DNA of 64,000 nucleotides from Streptomyces sp. NRRL S-337 (GCF_000720175.1 NZ_JOIX01000003.1:1-64000), one strand, 5' to 3'. Shown: positions 32,657 through 42,913, counted from the stretch's first letter. Numbers and translations are program-made. Notes: a model not told the origin generated them from the letters alone.

Positions 32657-35221
32657 ATGGGCCGGTCGACCGTGCGCGAGGAGACGGCGGAGCGCGACGA
32701 CCTGCTGGCGGCAGCCGCCGTCAAGGCCGTTCAGGGGGCGGGCGCCTACGCCGGAAGTGTCTTCCTGCGCTCCCGCGACCGCCGCTCCCTGGTGCTCGCC
32801 GCGACCTGCGGGGTGCCGCCGTCCCTGCTGGGCGGCTGGGGTCTCGTTCCGGTGAGCAGCCCGATACCGGTCGCGGTCGCTTACGGCTCCGGGCGCACCA
32901 TCCACCTGACCGACGCCGACGAGACCATGCGCCGCTTCCCCCAGCTCGCGGTGGCCCTGCCGTACGCCTTCGGCTCCTGCTCCGTGCCGGTGGGCGCGGG
33001 CGGGGAGACCTTCGGTGCGCTCGCGGTCGTATGGGCCGCGCCGCCCGGCAGCGACGGGCTGACCAAGACCCAGCGGCGCCATCTGCGGGCCGTCGCCAAC
33101 CGCCTCGGTGCGTCCCTGGCGGCCTTGCGCGACCGCACCGGCGACCCCTTGGAGGCCGATGCGGGCACGGCCCCGGTCGAGACCCCGGCCCCCTACGCCC
33201 CGGCCGTACGGGCCGGCCTGTTCGACTGGGACCTGGCCGCGGGCACCCTCACCGCGGACGGCGATTTCTGCGCGATCTTCGGCCTCGACCCCGAAACCTT
33301 CGACGCCCGGGCGGACACCCTGGCCTCGCGTCTCCATCCTGGCGACCGTGCCGCGTTCCGTGCCGCGGCCCGTACGGCGGCTGCCGAGGGGCGGGTCGTG
33401 TCCCGGGCCCTGCGGGTACGCGAGGGCGCGGGCGCCGGGCCGGGCGGTGGCGCGGAAGGTGGCGGTGAGGGGCACGGCAGCAGCGAGGGGTACCGCACCG
33501 TGGTGCTCTGGGGCCGGGTCCCCGATCTGCCGGGTGACCGGGCGCGCACCCACCTCGTCGGAGTGGTCATCGACGCACGGGCCGGCCACGCGGCGGCCGC
33601 GGCGGTCGAGCGCCTGCGGGACGGACTGTTCTCCCTCACCCCCGACGGCCGGGTCAGCTACGCCAACCGCAGCCTGGAGCAGTTGCTGGACGTCAGCGAC
33701 GAGGAGGTGGTCGGACACTGCCTGTGGGACGCCCTGCCGTGGCTGTCCGACCCCGCGATCGAGTACCAGCACCGGTCGGCGATGGTCTCGCAGACGCCGA
33801 CGTCCTTCCTCGTCTGCCGCCCGCCCGACCAGTGGCTCGCCTTCTCCCTCCACCCCGACCCGAGCGGCGTCACCGGCCGGGTCGTCCCCACCGGCCGCCC
33901 GGACGCCGCCCCGGAACCCGCCGGGCCGCCCACCACGACCGCACCGCCCCAGCCGGCCTCGCCGACCGCTCCGGCCTCCTCCACCACCGCGGCCGCCGCA
34001 CCGGCCCGGCTGGGCGTCATGTACCACGTCCTGCAACTGGGCAGTGCGCTGACCGAGGCGGTCACCACCCACCAGGTCTGCGAAGTCGTCGCCGACCAGC
34101 TCCTCCCGGCCTTCGGCGGCCAGCAACTCGCCCTCTACGCGGTCCGTGACGGCATGATGCAGCTGATCTTCCACACCGGCCACCACGAAGGCTTCCTCGA
34201 CTGGCTGGACGGCATGCCGCTGCACGCGCCGCTGCCCGGCACCGAAACCCTGACCTCCGGGGTCCCGCTCTTCATCGAGTCACAGCAGAGCCTCTCCCAG
34301 GGTTACCCCGGCATCCCGGTCGGTGGTGTGAACTCCTGGGCGTACCTCCCGCTGATCGCCTCCGGCCGCCCCGCCGGCACCTGCGTCCTCGGCTTCGACG
34401 AGATCCATCACTTCACGGCCAAGGACCGCAGCGTCCTCACCGCGCTCGCCGGCCTGATCGCCCAGGCCCTGGAGCGCGCACGGCTCTACGACTCCGAATT
34501 CGCCCTCGCCCGCGGCCTCCAACAGGCCCTGCTGCCGCACCGGCTCCCGGTCCTGCCCGGCCTGCGGACGACCGCCCGCTACCTCCCCTGCACCAGCGGC
34601 ATGGACATCGGCGGTGACTGGTACGACGTCATCCCGGCCACCGACGGCGTGTCCCTGGTCATCGGGGACGTCGAGGGACACAGCATCGCGGCGGCCGCCA
34701 CCATGGCCCAACTCCGCAGCGCGGTAAGGGCGTTCGTCGCGGTGGGGCACGCCCCCGGCGACGTCCTGGCGGGCGCCAACCGCACCCTCATCGACCTCGG
34801 CACCGGCCTCCTCGCCAGCTGCTGCTACCTCCGCCTCGACCCCGTCGGCCACCGTGCCTGGGCCGTCCGCGCGGGTCACCCGCCGCCCCTGCTCCGCCAT
34901 CCTGACGGCCACACCGACGTACTGGACCTGGAGACCGGCCCCCTCCTCGGCGTGGACCACTCCAGCGACTATCCGCAAACCCGCGTCGACCTGCCACCCG
35001 GCTGCGCGCTCGCCCTCTACACCGACGGCCTGGTCGAGGAGCGCGGCACCCCCATCGACGTGGGCATCGACCACCTCCGCACCTCGATGGCCCACGCCCG
35101 CGCCGACTCCCTCGACGAACTCGCCGACCGCCTCCTCCACCACGCCCAGCGCTCCTCCTACCGCGCTGACGACATCGCTCTCCTGCTCACCGAATACCGG
35201 CCGGCCGCGACAGGCCGATAG
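32657..35221 (+). CDS. GAF/PAS sensor PP2C-type phosphatase (SpoIIE domain)
   Basis: 854 residues from ATG 32657 (a GTG at 32594 gives 875; neither has a well-spaced ribosome site). Order: GAF (about 5-150; VFLRSRDRRSLVLAATCGVP), PAS (180-300; FDWDLAAGTLTADGDFCAIF), second PAS (SLTPDGRVSYANRSLEQLLD), a Pro/Ala/Thr linker, second GAF (HQVCEVVADQLLPAFGGQQL), and SpoIIE phosphatase (LRTTARYLPCTSGMDIGGDW, VIGDVEGHSIAAAATMAQLR, with metal-binding Asp). In Streptomyces these proteins dephosphorylate anti-anti-sigma partners to release alternative sigma factors. Single gene. Confidence 0.9.
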   Translation: MGRSTVREETAERDDLLAAAAVKAVQGAGAYAGSVFLRSRDRRSLVLAATCGVPPSLLGGWGLVPVSSPIPVAVAYGSGRTIHLTDADETMRRFPQLAVALPYAFGSCSVPVGAGGETFGALAVVWAAPPGSDGLTKTQRRHLRAVANRLGASLAALRDRTGDPLEADAGTAPVETPAPYAPAVRAGLFDWDLAAGTLTADGDFCAIFGLDPETFDARADTLASRLHPGDRAAFRAAARTAAAEGRVVSRALRVREGAGAGPGGGAEGGGEGHGSSEGYRTVVLWGRVPDLPGDRARTHLVGVVIDARAGHAAAAAVERLRDGLFSLTPDGRVSYANRSLEQLLDVSDEEVVGHCLWDALPWLSDPAIEYQHRSAMVSQTPTSFLVCRPPDQWLAFSLHPDPSGVTGRVVPTGRPDAAPEPAGPPTTTAPPQPASPTAPASSTTAAAAPARLGVMYHVLQLGSALTEAVTTHQVCEVVADQLLPAFGGQQLALYAVRDGMMQLIFHTGHHEGFLDWLDGMPLHAPLPGTETLTSGVPLFIESQQSLSQGYPGIPVGGVNSWAYLPLIASGRPAGTCVLGFDEIHHFTAKDRSVLTALAGLIAQALERARLYDSEFALARGLQQALLPHRLPVLPGLRTTARYLPCTSGMDIGGDWYDVIPATDGVSLVIGDVEGHSIAAAATMAQLRSAVRAFVAVGHAPGDVLAGANRTLIDLGTGLLASCCYLRLDPVGHRAWAVRAGHPPPLLRHPDGHTDVLDLETGPLLGVDHSSDYPQTRVDLPPGCALALYTDGLVEERGTPIDVGIDHLRTSMAHARADSLDELADRLLHHAQRSSYRADDIALLLTEYRPAATGR

Positions 35222-35229
35222 CCGCTGAG

Positions 35230-35450
35230 GGGCGTTAGGCTGGTCGGGCAGCTGGTTCGCCCTGTCCGCCAGGCAGGCGCGTCGTAAGAGGGAACCCGGT
35301 GGGATTCCGGGACTGCCCCGCAGCGGTGAGTGGGAACGAGCGCCGTCATACGCACTGGGCCCGGACGGGCCTGGGAAGCGACGGCCAGTAGGTGTCCGCC
35401 TTTCATACGAGGGGTGGATGTGCCCGCGAGTCCGAAGACCTGCCCGTTGC
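35230..35450 (+). promoter_or_regulatory. cobalamin (B12) riboswitch
   Basis: The conserved core reads GGGAACCCGGTGGGATTCCG, followed by GGACTGCCCCGCAGCGGTGA (35291-35330). GCCAGTAGG lies near 35383 and the B12 box AGTCCGAAGACCTGCCCG is at 35429-35446. This is a complete cobalamin aptamer in the leader of metE, so B12 would turn off the B12-independent enzyme. Exact edges are not certain. Confidence 0.9.
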
Positions 35451-35631
35451 CCGCGCGTGAGGGATCACGTGCGGACATTCCGGTGACCTTCGAGGGCGGG
35501 TCGGCGTACAGACCGGACAGTGGCCCGCGGTGCCTGAACTCTTCGGCCGCTGCGTCCGGTTCGTTCGTCCTTCGCGCCTCCGTTCCGTCTCCGGGATCCG
35601 TAGGAGACAAGCTCGCGAAGGAGAGTTTCTT

Positions 35632-37980
35632 GTGACCGTGACAGCGACAGGGACAGGGGCCGGGAAGTCCGCGGCCGCGACCGTTCGGGCCACCGTGTAC
35701 GGCTACCCCCGGCAGGGCCCGCGGCGGGAGCTGAAGAAGGCCGTCGAGGGGTACTGGACGGGCCGGGTCACCGCCGACGCCCTCCGGCGGACCGCCGCCG
35801 AGCTCCGCGGCGCCAACTGGCGGCAGCTGGCCGACACCGGCATCGACGAGGTCCCGACCGGCGACTTCTCGTACTACGACCATGTCCTGGACACCACCGT
35901 CATGGTGGGCGCGATCCCCGAACGCCACCGGGAGGCCGTCGCCGCCGACCCGCTCGACGGCTACTTCGCCATGGCCCGCGGCACCCAGGACGTCGCGCCG
36001 CTGGAGATGACCAAGTGGTTCGACACCAACTACCACTATCTGGTCCCGGAGTTGGGCCCGGACACGGTGTTCGCCGCCGACTCGGCCAAGCAGGTCGGTG
36101 AGCTGCGCGAAGCCCTCGCGCTCGGCCACACCCCGCGCCCCGTCCTCGTCGGCCCCGTCACCTACCTGCTGCTCGCCAAGCCCGCGCCCGGTGTCGCCGC
36201 CGGCTTCGAGCCGCTCACCCTGCTGGACCGCCTGCTGCCGGTGTACGCCGAGGTCCTCGCCGACCTGCACGCGGCCGGCGCCGCATGGGTGCAGCTCGAC
36301 GAGCCCGCCCTCGTCCAGGACCGCACCCCGGCCGAACTCAACGCCGCCGAGCGCGTCTACCGTGAGCTCGGCGCCCTCACCGGCCGGCCGAAGCTCCTGG
36401 TCGCCTCGTACTTCGACCGCCTGGGGGAGGCCCTGCCCGTACTGGCCAGGACCCCGGTGGACGGGCTCGCGCTGGACTTCACCGGGCCCGCGGCCGCCCA
36501 CCTCGACGACCTCGCCGCCGTCGGCGGACTGCCCGGCAAGCGGCTGGTCGCCGGAGTGGTCAACGGCCGGAACGTCTGGATCAACGACCTCGAGAAGTCG
36601 CTGTCCACCCTCGGCACCCTCCTCGGGCTCGCCGGCCACGTCGACGTCGCCGCCTCCTGCTCCCTCCTGCACGTCCCCCTCGACACCGCCGCCGAACACG
36701 ACATCGACCCGCAGATCCTGCGCTGGCTGGCCTTCGCCCGCCAGAAGACCACCGAGATCGTCACCCTGGCCCGTGGTCTCGGCCGCGGAACGGAGACCAT
36801 CGCCGCCGAACTCGCCGCCAACCGCGCCGACCTGGCCTCCCGTGCCGCTTCGCCGATCACCCGCGTCCCTGCCGTACGCGCCCGGGCCGCGGCCGTCACG
36901 GACCGCGACACCCGCCGCTCGCAGCCGTACGAGCGGCGGGCCGCCGCACAGCGCGCCCAGCTCTCGCTGCCGCTGCTCCCGACGACCACCATCGGTTCCT
37001 TCCCGCAGACCGGCGAACTGCGCACCGCCCGGGCCGATTTGCGGGCCGGGCGCATCGATGCGGCCGCCTACGAGGAGCGCATCAAGGCGGAGATCCAGGA
37101 AGTGATCTCCTTCCAGGAGAAGGCCGGGCTCGACGTCCTGGTACACGGCGAGCCCGAACGCAGCGACATGGTCCAGTACTTCGCCGAGCAGCTCTCCGGC
37201 TACCTCGCCACCCATCACGGCTGGGTCCAGTCCTACGGCACCCGCTACGTCCGCCCGCCGATCCTCGCCGGCGACCTCGCCCGTCCCGAGCCCATGACCG
37301 TGCGCTGGACGACCTACGCCCAGTCGCTCACCGGCCGCCCCGTCAAGGGCATGCTCACCGGCCCGGTCACCATGCTCGCCTGGTCCTTCGTCCGCGACGA
37401 CCAGCCGCTCGCCGACACCGCCCGCCAGGTCGCCCTCGCCCTGCGCGACGAGGTCAACGACCTGGAAGCGGCCGGGACGTCGGTCATCCAGGTCGACGAG
37501 CCGGCACTGCGCGAGACCCTGCCGCTGCGCGCCGACGCCCGCCCGGCGTACCTGGCCTGGGCCACCGAGGCGTTCCGGCTGACCACCGGCGGCGTACGCC
37601 CGGACACCCAGATCCACACCCATATGTGCTACGCCGAGTTCGGCGACATCCTCGCCGCCATCGAGGACCTCGACGCCGACGTCATCAGCCTGGAGGCCGC
37701 CCGCTCCCACATGCAGATCGCCGGCGAACTCGCCGAGGCCGGCTACTCCCGCGAGGCCGGACCCGGCGTCTACGACATCCACTCGCCCCGTGTCCCCGAT
37801 GTCGACGAGGCGGCGGCCCTGCTGCGCAAGGGGCTCGCGGCCCTCCCGCCGGAGCGGCTGTGGGTCAACCCGGACTGCGGCCTGAAGACCCGCGGTTGGG
37901 CCGAAGTGCGTGCTTCGCTGGAGAACCTCGTCACCGCGGCCCGCAACGTCCGCGCCACGCTTCCCACCAGCTCCTCCTGA
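35632..37980 (+). CDS. metE: cobalamin-independent methionine synthase
   Basis: 782 residues, the usual length of MetE. The N-terminal barrel starts [20 protein letters not shown]; the C-terminal barrel holds [10 protein letters not shown], the homocysteine and zinc sites in [11 protein letters not shown] with His and Cys, EAARSHMQ, and the last zinc Cys in [11 protein letters not shown]. It transfers a methyl from 5-methyltetrahydropteroyltri-glutamate to homocysteine. GTG at 35632 has GAAGGAGAG 6 bases upstream. Expression is controlled by the riboswitch in the leader. A convergent-gene terminator follows. Confidence 0.97.
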   Translation: MTVTATGTGAGKSAAATVRATVYGYPRQGPRRELKKAVEGYWTGRVTADALRRTAAELRGANWRQLADTGIDEVPTGDFSYYDHVLDTTVMVGAIPERHREAVAADPLDGYFAMARGTQDVAPLEMTKWFDTNYHYLVPELGPDTVFAADSAKQVGELREALALGHTPRPVLVGPVTYLLLAKPAPGVAAGFEPLTLLDRLLPVYAEVLADLHAAGAAWVQLDEPALVQDRTPAELNAAERVYRELGALTGRPKLLVASYFDRLGEALPVLARTPVDGLALDFTGPAAAHLDDLAAVGGLPGKRLVAGVVNGRNVWINDLEKSLSTLGTLLGLAGHVDVAASCSLLHVPLDTAAEHDIDPQILRWLAFARQKTTEIVTLARGLGRGTETIAAELAANRADLASRAASPITRVPAVRARAAAVTDRDTRRSQPYERRAAAQRAQLSLPLLPTTTIGSFPQTGELRTARADLRAGRIDAAAYEERIKAEIQEVISFQEKAGLDVLVHGEPERSDMVQYFAEQLSGYLATHHGWVQSYGTRYVRPPILAGDLARPEPMTVRWTTYAQSLTGRPVKGMLTGPVTMLAWSFVRDDQPLADTARQVALALRDEVNDLEAAGTSVIQVDEPALRETLPLRADARPAYLAWATEAFRLTTGGVRPDTQIHTHMCYAEFGDILAAIEDLDADVISLEAARSHMQIAGELAEAGYSREAGPGVYDIHSPRVPDVDEAAALLRKGLAALPPERLWVNPDCGLKTRGWAEVRASLENLVTAARNVRATLPTSSS

Positions 37981-37996
37981 GCACCCGGTGAGCGAA

Positions 37997-38038
37997 CCCC
38001 ACGTCCGGTGCGGCACCGCGACCGTGCCGGACGTGGGG
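37997..38038. terminator. bidirectional terminator after metE
   Basis: CCCCACGTCCGG and CCGGACGTGGGG form a perfect 12-base-pair stem around an 18-base loop between convergent metE and VOC genes. Confidence 0.75.
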
Positions 38039-38047
38039 CCCGGCGGC

Positions 38048-38449
38048 TCATGAGCCGCTGCCGCCGAGGTAGTGCGCGTGCCCGTCGTCGTCGACCTCGA
38101 ACGGCCCGGGCGGAATGACGCAGAATTCGTTCCCCTCGGGATCGGCCATGACCAGGAAGCCTCCCGCCGCATACGCGTCGAGCAGCCGGCCGCCCAGCGC
38201 CTCGATCCGCGCCCGCTCGGAGGCCGGGTCCGCCGAGGCCAGGTCGAAGTGGAGGCGGTTCTTGCCGCACGTGGGCTCGGCGACCTTCTGGAAGCCCACG
38301 CCCGGGCCCTCGCCACGGGCGAGCCAGACGTACGGACCCGTTCTGGCCGCGACCGGTCTCCCGAGGAGCTCCGCCCAGAACGAGGCCAGCCGTTCCGGGT
38401 CCACACAGTCGATGATGAGGTCCTTGATCTTCGGATGAGTGCCTGCCAT
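38048..38449 (-). CDS. VOC family protein
   Basis: 133 residues of the VOC fold: IKDLIIDCVDPERLASFWAE, the central NRLHFDLASADP with a metal-type His, and GGFLVMADPEGNEFCVIPPG. The last 15 residues (VDDDGHAHYLGG) are family-typical. It belongs to the small single-domain glyoxalase-like proteins common in Streptomyces. Substrate unknown. Convergent with metE. Confidence 0.88.
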   Translation of the reverse strand: MAGTHPKIKDLIIDCVDPERLASFWAELLGRPVAARTGPYVWLARGEGPGVGFQKVAEPTCGKNRLHFDLASADPASERARIEALGGRLLDAYAAGGFLVMADPEGNEFCVIPPGPFEVDDDGHAHYLGGSGS

Positions 38450-38494
38450 GCCTGGATCTTGGCAGGCACCACGGCGTTGCCAGAAGATCCTTTC

Positions 38495-38992
38495 CTAGGA
38501 GCTCTTGGGGAAGGCAGCCCGCAGCCGGGACCCGTTGCTGACGAAAGCGGCTGCGGCGAGGGGGAGGGCGGAGGCGGCCTGGACCAGGGCGAACCACGGC
38601 GGACAGATGCCGGGGACCAGGTCGACGCCGACGATCACGATCGGCATGAGGACCGAGAGGATGCGCACCCGGAGAAAGGCCCATCGGGTTCCCCGTGCGG
38701 CGAGGACGGTCATCCAGTAGATCACCGCGGCGCTCGCGAGCACTCCGCCCGAGCGGCCCCACATGAACGAGGTCACCGGATGTCCCGTGGTCGCGAGGAC
38801 GGCGACCGTGATGAGGACGGCGGTGCTGAGCGCACCGTAGGCCGCGACGAGTCTCTTCACCGTGCTGAAGTCCCACTGGATGCACGGAGGGTGAAGGTGG
38901 CCCGCGGCCGCAGAGGGGCGGCCGGTGGTGCCCAGGTCGTGGGTGCTGGTGGTGTGCGTGCCGGTGTCGTTCGTGCTTCGTGTCGTCGTCAT
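38495..38992 (-). CDS. hypothetical membrane protein (165 aa)
   Basis: 165 residues. A 45-residue N-terminus rich in Thr, Ser and His precedes four hydrophobic segments: YGALSTAVLITVAVLAT, GRSGGVLASAAVIYWMTVL, RILSVLMPIVIVGVDLVPGI and FALVQAASALPLAAAAFVSN. No recognised family. It is divergent from the two-component system and may have a role at the membrane. Confidence 0.7.
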   Translation of the reverse strand: MTTTRSTNDTGTHTTSTHDLGTTGRPSAAAGHLHPPCIQWDFSTVKRLVAAYGALSTAVLITVAVLATTGHPVTSFMWGRSGGVLASAAVIYWMTVLAARGTRWAFLRVRILSVLMPIVIVGVDLVPGICPPWFALVQAASALPLAAAAFVSNGSRLRAAFPKSS

Positions 38993-39146
38993 GGTGTCGA
39001 CGCTATGGAGCGCACGAGTGGTGCGGTATGCGCCTGGACGTACGGGTGAGTGGGGCTGGACCCACTACCGGGCCGATCCGGCGGAGATCAGGATGTGCGC
39101 AGCGCAGAGTGGAAGCACTGGCGATGAGAAGCGACAAGGGACGGTC

Positions 39147-40400
39147 ATGCGAAGACTGGGGTTGTGGGTGGCGGGCGCCGGGGTGGGGTTCGTCCGGACG
39201 TGTGTGGTGGTGGCCGTCAGCATGCTGGTGCCGGCCGTGTGGGCCGCCGTCGCGCTGGGGGTCTGGTGGGCGGGGAACCCGTGGGCGTGGACAGCGGTGT
39301 TCGTGTGGGCGGGCATCGGCACGTTCGCCGTGTCCAGGCCGCTCTGCCGGACGGTCCGCCACCTCGTCGCGACGTGGACGGGCACCGTCATTCCCGCCGG
39401 ATACCGGCAGGCCGAGCCGGTGGTGCGGATGTCCACCGGTTACTGGTGGAACGGTTTCTCCTACCGGCGCAGCAGCCGGGACGCCCGCCAGGAGCAGCGG
39501 TGGCGGCTCTGGTGGAGCGATCCCGCGACCTGGCGCGACCTGCGGTTCATGGCGATCGCGCCGCTCACCGTCGGTGTGACCGCCGCCGTCCCGCCGGCCG
39601 GAGTCGCGGCGGCGGCCCTCGGCCTCGGCCGGCCGGAGCTCCCCCTGCGCCTGGCCGGGGTGCTCGGCCTGGTCCTGGCCGTCGCGAGCGCCCCGTACGC
39701 CTGGCGGACCGTCGAGCCGGTGGCCGTCCGCTTCCTGCGCCCGTCGCCGGCGATGGCGCTGGCGGACCGGGTGGACGAGCTGACGGCCCAGCGCGCGGAC
39801 ACCACCATCGCGCAGGCCGCGGAGATCCGCCGGATCGAGCGGGACCTGCACGACGGTGCGCAGGCCCGCCTGGTCTCGCTCGGGCTCTCGCTGGCGACTG
39901 CGGAGAAGCTGATGGAGACCGACCCCGACCGGGCCAGGACGCTGATGCGGGAGGCACGGGCCGGCGCCGCCACGTCACTGACCGAACTGCGCGAACTGGT
40001 CCGGGGCATCAACCCGCCGGTGCTCAACGAGCGGGGGCTCATCGACGCCGTGCGCGCCCTCGCCCTGGACAGCCCGCTGGAAGCGGACGTCCACGCCGAC
40101 CTCCGGCTCCGCCTGGACCCGCCCATCGAGTCCGCCGTCTACTTCGGTATCGCCGAACTGCTGACCAACGCGGTCAAGCACGCCCGTGCGACCCGGGCCC
40201 GGATCTCCCTCGCACTGGACGGCACCGGCCTCGTCGTCGAGGTGGCGGACGACGGCCGCGGCGGAGCCGGCGAGCGTGCGGGCGGCGGACTTGCCGGGCT
40301 GCGCCGTCGTCTCGCGGTCTTCGACGGCACCCTGGAGATCAGCAGTCCGGCAGGCGGCCCGACCCGCGCAAGAATGGTGGTGCCATGCGAATCGTTGTAG
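39147..40400 (+). CDS. sensor histidine kinase (NarX/DesK type)
   Basis: 417 residues. Four N-terminal membrane helices precede a conserved linker, then HisKA_3 with the phosphoaccepting histidine in IRRIERDLHDGAQARLVSLG, and HATPase (ELLTNAVKHARATRARISLA; VADDGRGGAGERAGGGLAGL). The N-terminus is the Sensor domain (TGYWWNGFSYRRSSRDARQE, ATWRDLRFMAIAPLTVG) typical of Streptomyces NarL-linked kinases. The start codon ATG 39147 has AAGGGA upstream. Its last 16 bases overlap the response-regulator gene, so it is translationally coupled. Signal unknown. Confidence 0.9.
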   Translation: MRRLGLWVAGAGVGFVRTCVVVAVSMLVPAVWAAVALGVWWAGNPWAWTAVFVWAGIGTFAVSRPLCRTVRHLVATWTGTVIPAGYRQAEPVVRMSTGYWWNGFSYRRSSRDARQEQRWRLWWSDPATWRDLRFMAIAPLTVGVTAAVPPAGVAAAALGLGRPELPLRLAGVLGLVLAVASAPYAWRTVEPVAVRFLRPSPAMALADRVDELTAQRADTTIAQAAEIRRIERDLHDGAQARLVSLGLSLATAEKLMETDPDRARTLMREARAGAATSLTELRELVRGINPPVLNERGLIDAVRALALDSPLEADVHADLRLRLDPPIESAVYFGIAELLTNAVKHARATRARISLALDGTGLVVEVADDGRGGAGERAGGGLAGLRRRLAVFDGTLEISSPAGGPTRARMVVPCESL

Positions 40401-41032
40401 CCGAAGACCTCTACCTCCTGCGTGACGGGATGGTCCGCCTGATCGAGGCGTACGGACACCAGGTGGTGGCGACCGCGGCCACCGGACCCGAGACGCTCGA
40501 TGCGCTGCTGACGTGGCGGCCTGATGTGGCCGTCGTCGACGTCCGCATGCCGCCGACGCAGTCGGACGAGGGCCTGCGGGCCGCTCTCGCTGCCCGCCGC
40601 GAACTGCCCGGGCTGCCGGTCCTGATCCTCTCCCAGCACGTGGAACAGCTATATGCCCGCGAGCTGTTGGCCGACGGTGCCGGCGGCATCGGCTATTTCC
40701 TCAAGGAGAGCGTCTTCGACGCCGATCAGTTCATCAATGCGCTGGCACGCGTGGCCGGGGGCGGGACGGCGATGGACCCGGCCGTCATCGCCAAACTGCT
40801 GTCCAGCGGCTCCTCGAACCGCCGCCTGGAAGGGCTCACCGAACGCGAACATTCCGTGCTCGGCCTGATGGCGGAAGGACTGTCCAACCAGGCCATCGGC
40901 CAGCGGCTCTTCCTCAGCGACAGCGCCATCAGCAAATACACCACGTCCATGTTCGGCAAACTCGGCATCACCGATGATGACAACAACAACCGCCGTGTCC
41001 TCGCGGTCCTCGCGTACCTGAACAAGGCATGA
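40385..41032 (+). CDS. NarL-family response regulator
   Basis: 215 residues. Receiver domain: acidic pocket VVAEDLYLLRDGMV, phosphoacceptor Asp in VAVVDVRMPPT, Ser in LILSQHVEQLYARE and Lys in YFLKESVFDAD. LuxR HTH: LEGLTEREHSVLGLMAEGLS, then LFLSDSAISKYTTSMFGKLG. The rare NNN run (DDDNNNRR) between HTH helices and the end is typical of one Streptomyces branch. The partner is the overlapping histidine kinase. Confidence 0.93.
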   Translation: MRIVVAEDLYLLRDGMVRLIEAYGHQVVATAATGPETLDALLTWRPDVAVVDVRMPPTQSDEGLRAALAARRELPGLPVLILSQHVEQLYARELLADGAGGIGYFLKESVFDADQFINALARVAGGGTAMDPAVIAKLLSSGSSNRRLEGLTEREHSVLGLMAEGLSNQAIGQRLFLSDSAISKYTTSMFGKLGITDDDNNNRRVLAVLAYLNKA

Positions 41033-41056
41033 ACGACCGGCAGGGGACCTGAACTG

Positions 41057-41176
41057 ATGGAGCGGCTGCGGGCCGCCCACCCGACCACGGACGTCGACCT
41101 CAGCGGCGCCCGGGGCGAACTCCCCGCTCCCTTCGGCGAGGCCTGCAACCTGGTCGCGGACGGCCGGGACTTCTGA
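41057..41176 (+). CDS. possible small ORF or gene-end remnant (39 aa)
   Basis: ATG at 41057 to TGA at 41174-41176: MERLRAAHPTTDVDLSGARG and then ELPAPFGEACNLVADGRDF. It starts 25 bases after the regulator stop and has Streptomyces-like codon bias. The sequence looks like the C-terminal end of a larger protein, but no parent family was recognised. It may be a short gene or a relic of a lost third member of the operon. Confidence 0.3.
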   Translation: MERLRAAHPTTDVDLSGARGELPAPFGEACNLVADGRDF

Positions 41177-41194
41177 GCGGGACAGCCGCCGCCG

Positions 41195-42835
41195 TCATGA
41201 GGGATCGGTGGGCACGGCGCTCAGCAGGTCGCGGATGACGGGACCCGCCGAGCCGCCGCCGGTTACTCCCTGTTCGACGACACAGGCAACGGCGACGTTG
41301 CCACGGTGCGCCGCGAGCCAGCCGTTGTTGGGTTCGTCGTCGGAGACCTCGGCGGTGCCGGTCTTCGCGCCGATGTCGCCGGGCAGACCGGACAGGACCC
41401 GCGCCGTGCCGTCCGTGACGGTGGTGCGCAGCATCGTGCGGAGTGGGGCGACGACCTTGCGGGGCAGCGGTGTGGTGGTCGTGGTGTCCCGGTTCCCGTG
41501 GGTGATCGAGGGCTGGTGGAAGGTGCCGGAGACCGCGGTGGCGGTGACCGACGCCATGATCAGCGGGTTGGCCTGGATCCTGCCCTGCCCGATCATCGAG
41601 GCGGCCTGCTCGGTCTCGTCGCGCGGCACCGGCACCGACCCGTCGTACGAGGCGATGCCCACGTGCCACTTCTGGCCGACGCCGAAGTACTTGCCGGCGA
41701 CGTCGCCAAGTTCCCGGTCGCCGAGCTTGCCGCGCAGGCTGATGAACGCGGTGTTGCAGGACTCGGTGAAGTCCTTCAGGAAGGTCGCGTTGCGGTGTTC
41801 GGAGGTCTCCACGTTGTGGAACTCCTTGCCCACCGTGAGGTACTTGGGACAGTCGACGACGTCGGAGGGGGCGACAGCACCCTTGAGCAACAGGGCGCTG
41901 CTGGTGACGATCTTCCACGTGGAGCCAGGCGCATAGGTGCCGGAAACGGCGCGGTTGAAGCCCGAGGACGGGGAGTTGGCCATCGCGAGGATCTCGCCGT
42001 TGTCGACCCGGAGGGCGACGAGCGAGGCGTTCTTGCCGTGGGCACCGGCGGCGAGGGCCTTCTCCGCGGCGGCCTGCCAGGTGGCGTCGAGCGTCGTGCG
42101 GACGGGCCGGTGGGCCGGCTGGCCGGGCCTCTTCGCGAAGGTGGCCTCCGTGCGTTCGACCTTCCCGGTGGCCCGGTCGACGAGCTGGATCGCCCCGCGC
42201 GCGCCGCCCGTACCGGCGTCGAGCTGGTGCAGGACGGGGCCGAGCGAGGGGAACTTGGCGGCCGACAGGGACGCGCCCTTGCGGTCGGTGACGTCCGGGT
42301 TGGCGCCGGTGTCCTCGCGTTCGAGGTGGAACTTCTTGGTGCCGCTCAGCCGCGGATGGACGACCGACAGCGACCAGTCCACCTTCCAGCTCCCGTCGGG
42401 CTGTTGACGGAGTGGAAGCTTCGACCGGTACGTCCAGGTGCCCAGGCCGGCTATGGGCATCGTGGCGGTGAAGGGCACGTCGACGGTGTCGTCCTCGGCC
42501 TGCGTGGGCGCCGCCGCCGCGGTGAGCGTGGGACGGCGGATGTCGAGGCCGGCGGTGAAGTTGCGCAGCACTTCCTGCGCCGTGGCGGGTCTGGTGGTGC
42601 GGCCGGCCGCGTTCGGCAGGCGCCCGGCGGCCCAGTCGGCGAGGAACGCCCGCGCCTGGGCCAGGGCCGCGGGCTCGGGGTCGGTGGCACCGCGGGCGAA
42701 GGGGCCGAGCCCGGCCGCGTAGGACCCGCCCACGACGACCGCGCTCACTACCGCCACCGAGGTCACGGTGCGGACCACGGGGCGCGGTCTGCGACGCCGG
42801 GTGGTGGCGGAGGCGGCGTATCCGGATCGGGGCAT
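41195..42835 (-). CDS. class B penicillin-binding protein (transpeptidase)
   Basis: 546 residues. A single N-terminal membrane anchor (TSVAVVSAVVVGGSYAAGL) is followed by an NTF2-like MecA_N domain (about 55-165; FLADWAAGRLPNAAG, WKVDWSLSVVHP) and the transpeptidase: SxxK with Ser305 (GSTWK), SxN at 359-361 (SCN) and KTG at 491-493 (AKTGTAE). This is the PBP2a/PbpA-like class common in Streptomyces, which cross-links peptidoglycan outside the membrane. The start follows AAGGA. The neighbouring genes (lipoprotein esterase, beta-lactamase-fold protein) fit a cell-envelope theme. Confidence 0.92.
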   Translation of the reverse strand: MPRSGYAASATTRRRRPRPVVRTVTSVAVVSAVVVGGSYAAGLGPFARGATDPEPAALAQARAFLADWAAGRLPNAAGRTTRPATAQEVLRNFTAGLDIRRPTLTAAAAPTQAEDDTVDVPFTATMPIAGLGTWTYRSKLPLRQQPDGSWKVDWSLSVVHPRLSGTKKFHLEREDTGANPDVTDRKGASLSAAKFPSLGPVLHQLDAGTGGARGAIQLVDRATGKVERTEATFAKRPGQPAHRPVRTTLDATWQAAAEKALAAGAHGKNASLVALRVDNGEILAMANSPSSGFNRAVSGTYAPGSTWKIVTSSALLLKGAVAPSDVVDCPKYLTVGKEFHNVETSEHRNATFLKDFTESCNTAFISLRGKLGDRELGDVAGKYFGVGQKWHVGIASYDGSVPVPRDETEQAASMIGQGRIQANPLIMASVTATAVSGTFHQPSITHGNRDTTTTTPLPRKVVAPLRTMLRTTVTDGTARVLSGLPGDIGAKTGTAEVSDDEPNNGWLAAHRGNVAVACVVEQGVTGGGSAGPVIRDLLSAVPTDPS

Positions 42836-42913
42836 CGGAAAGTCCTTGTCTGGCAGGGAGGTTGGTGGGCGGGGCGGTCGGGCCGGTCGGCCGGGCGGGC
42901 CGGAGCCCGGTCT

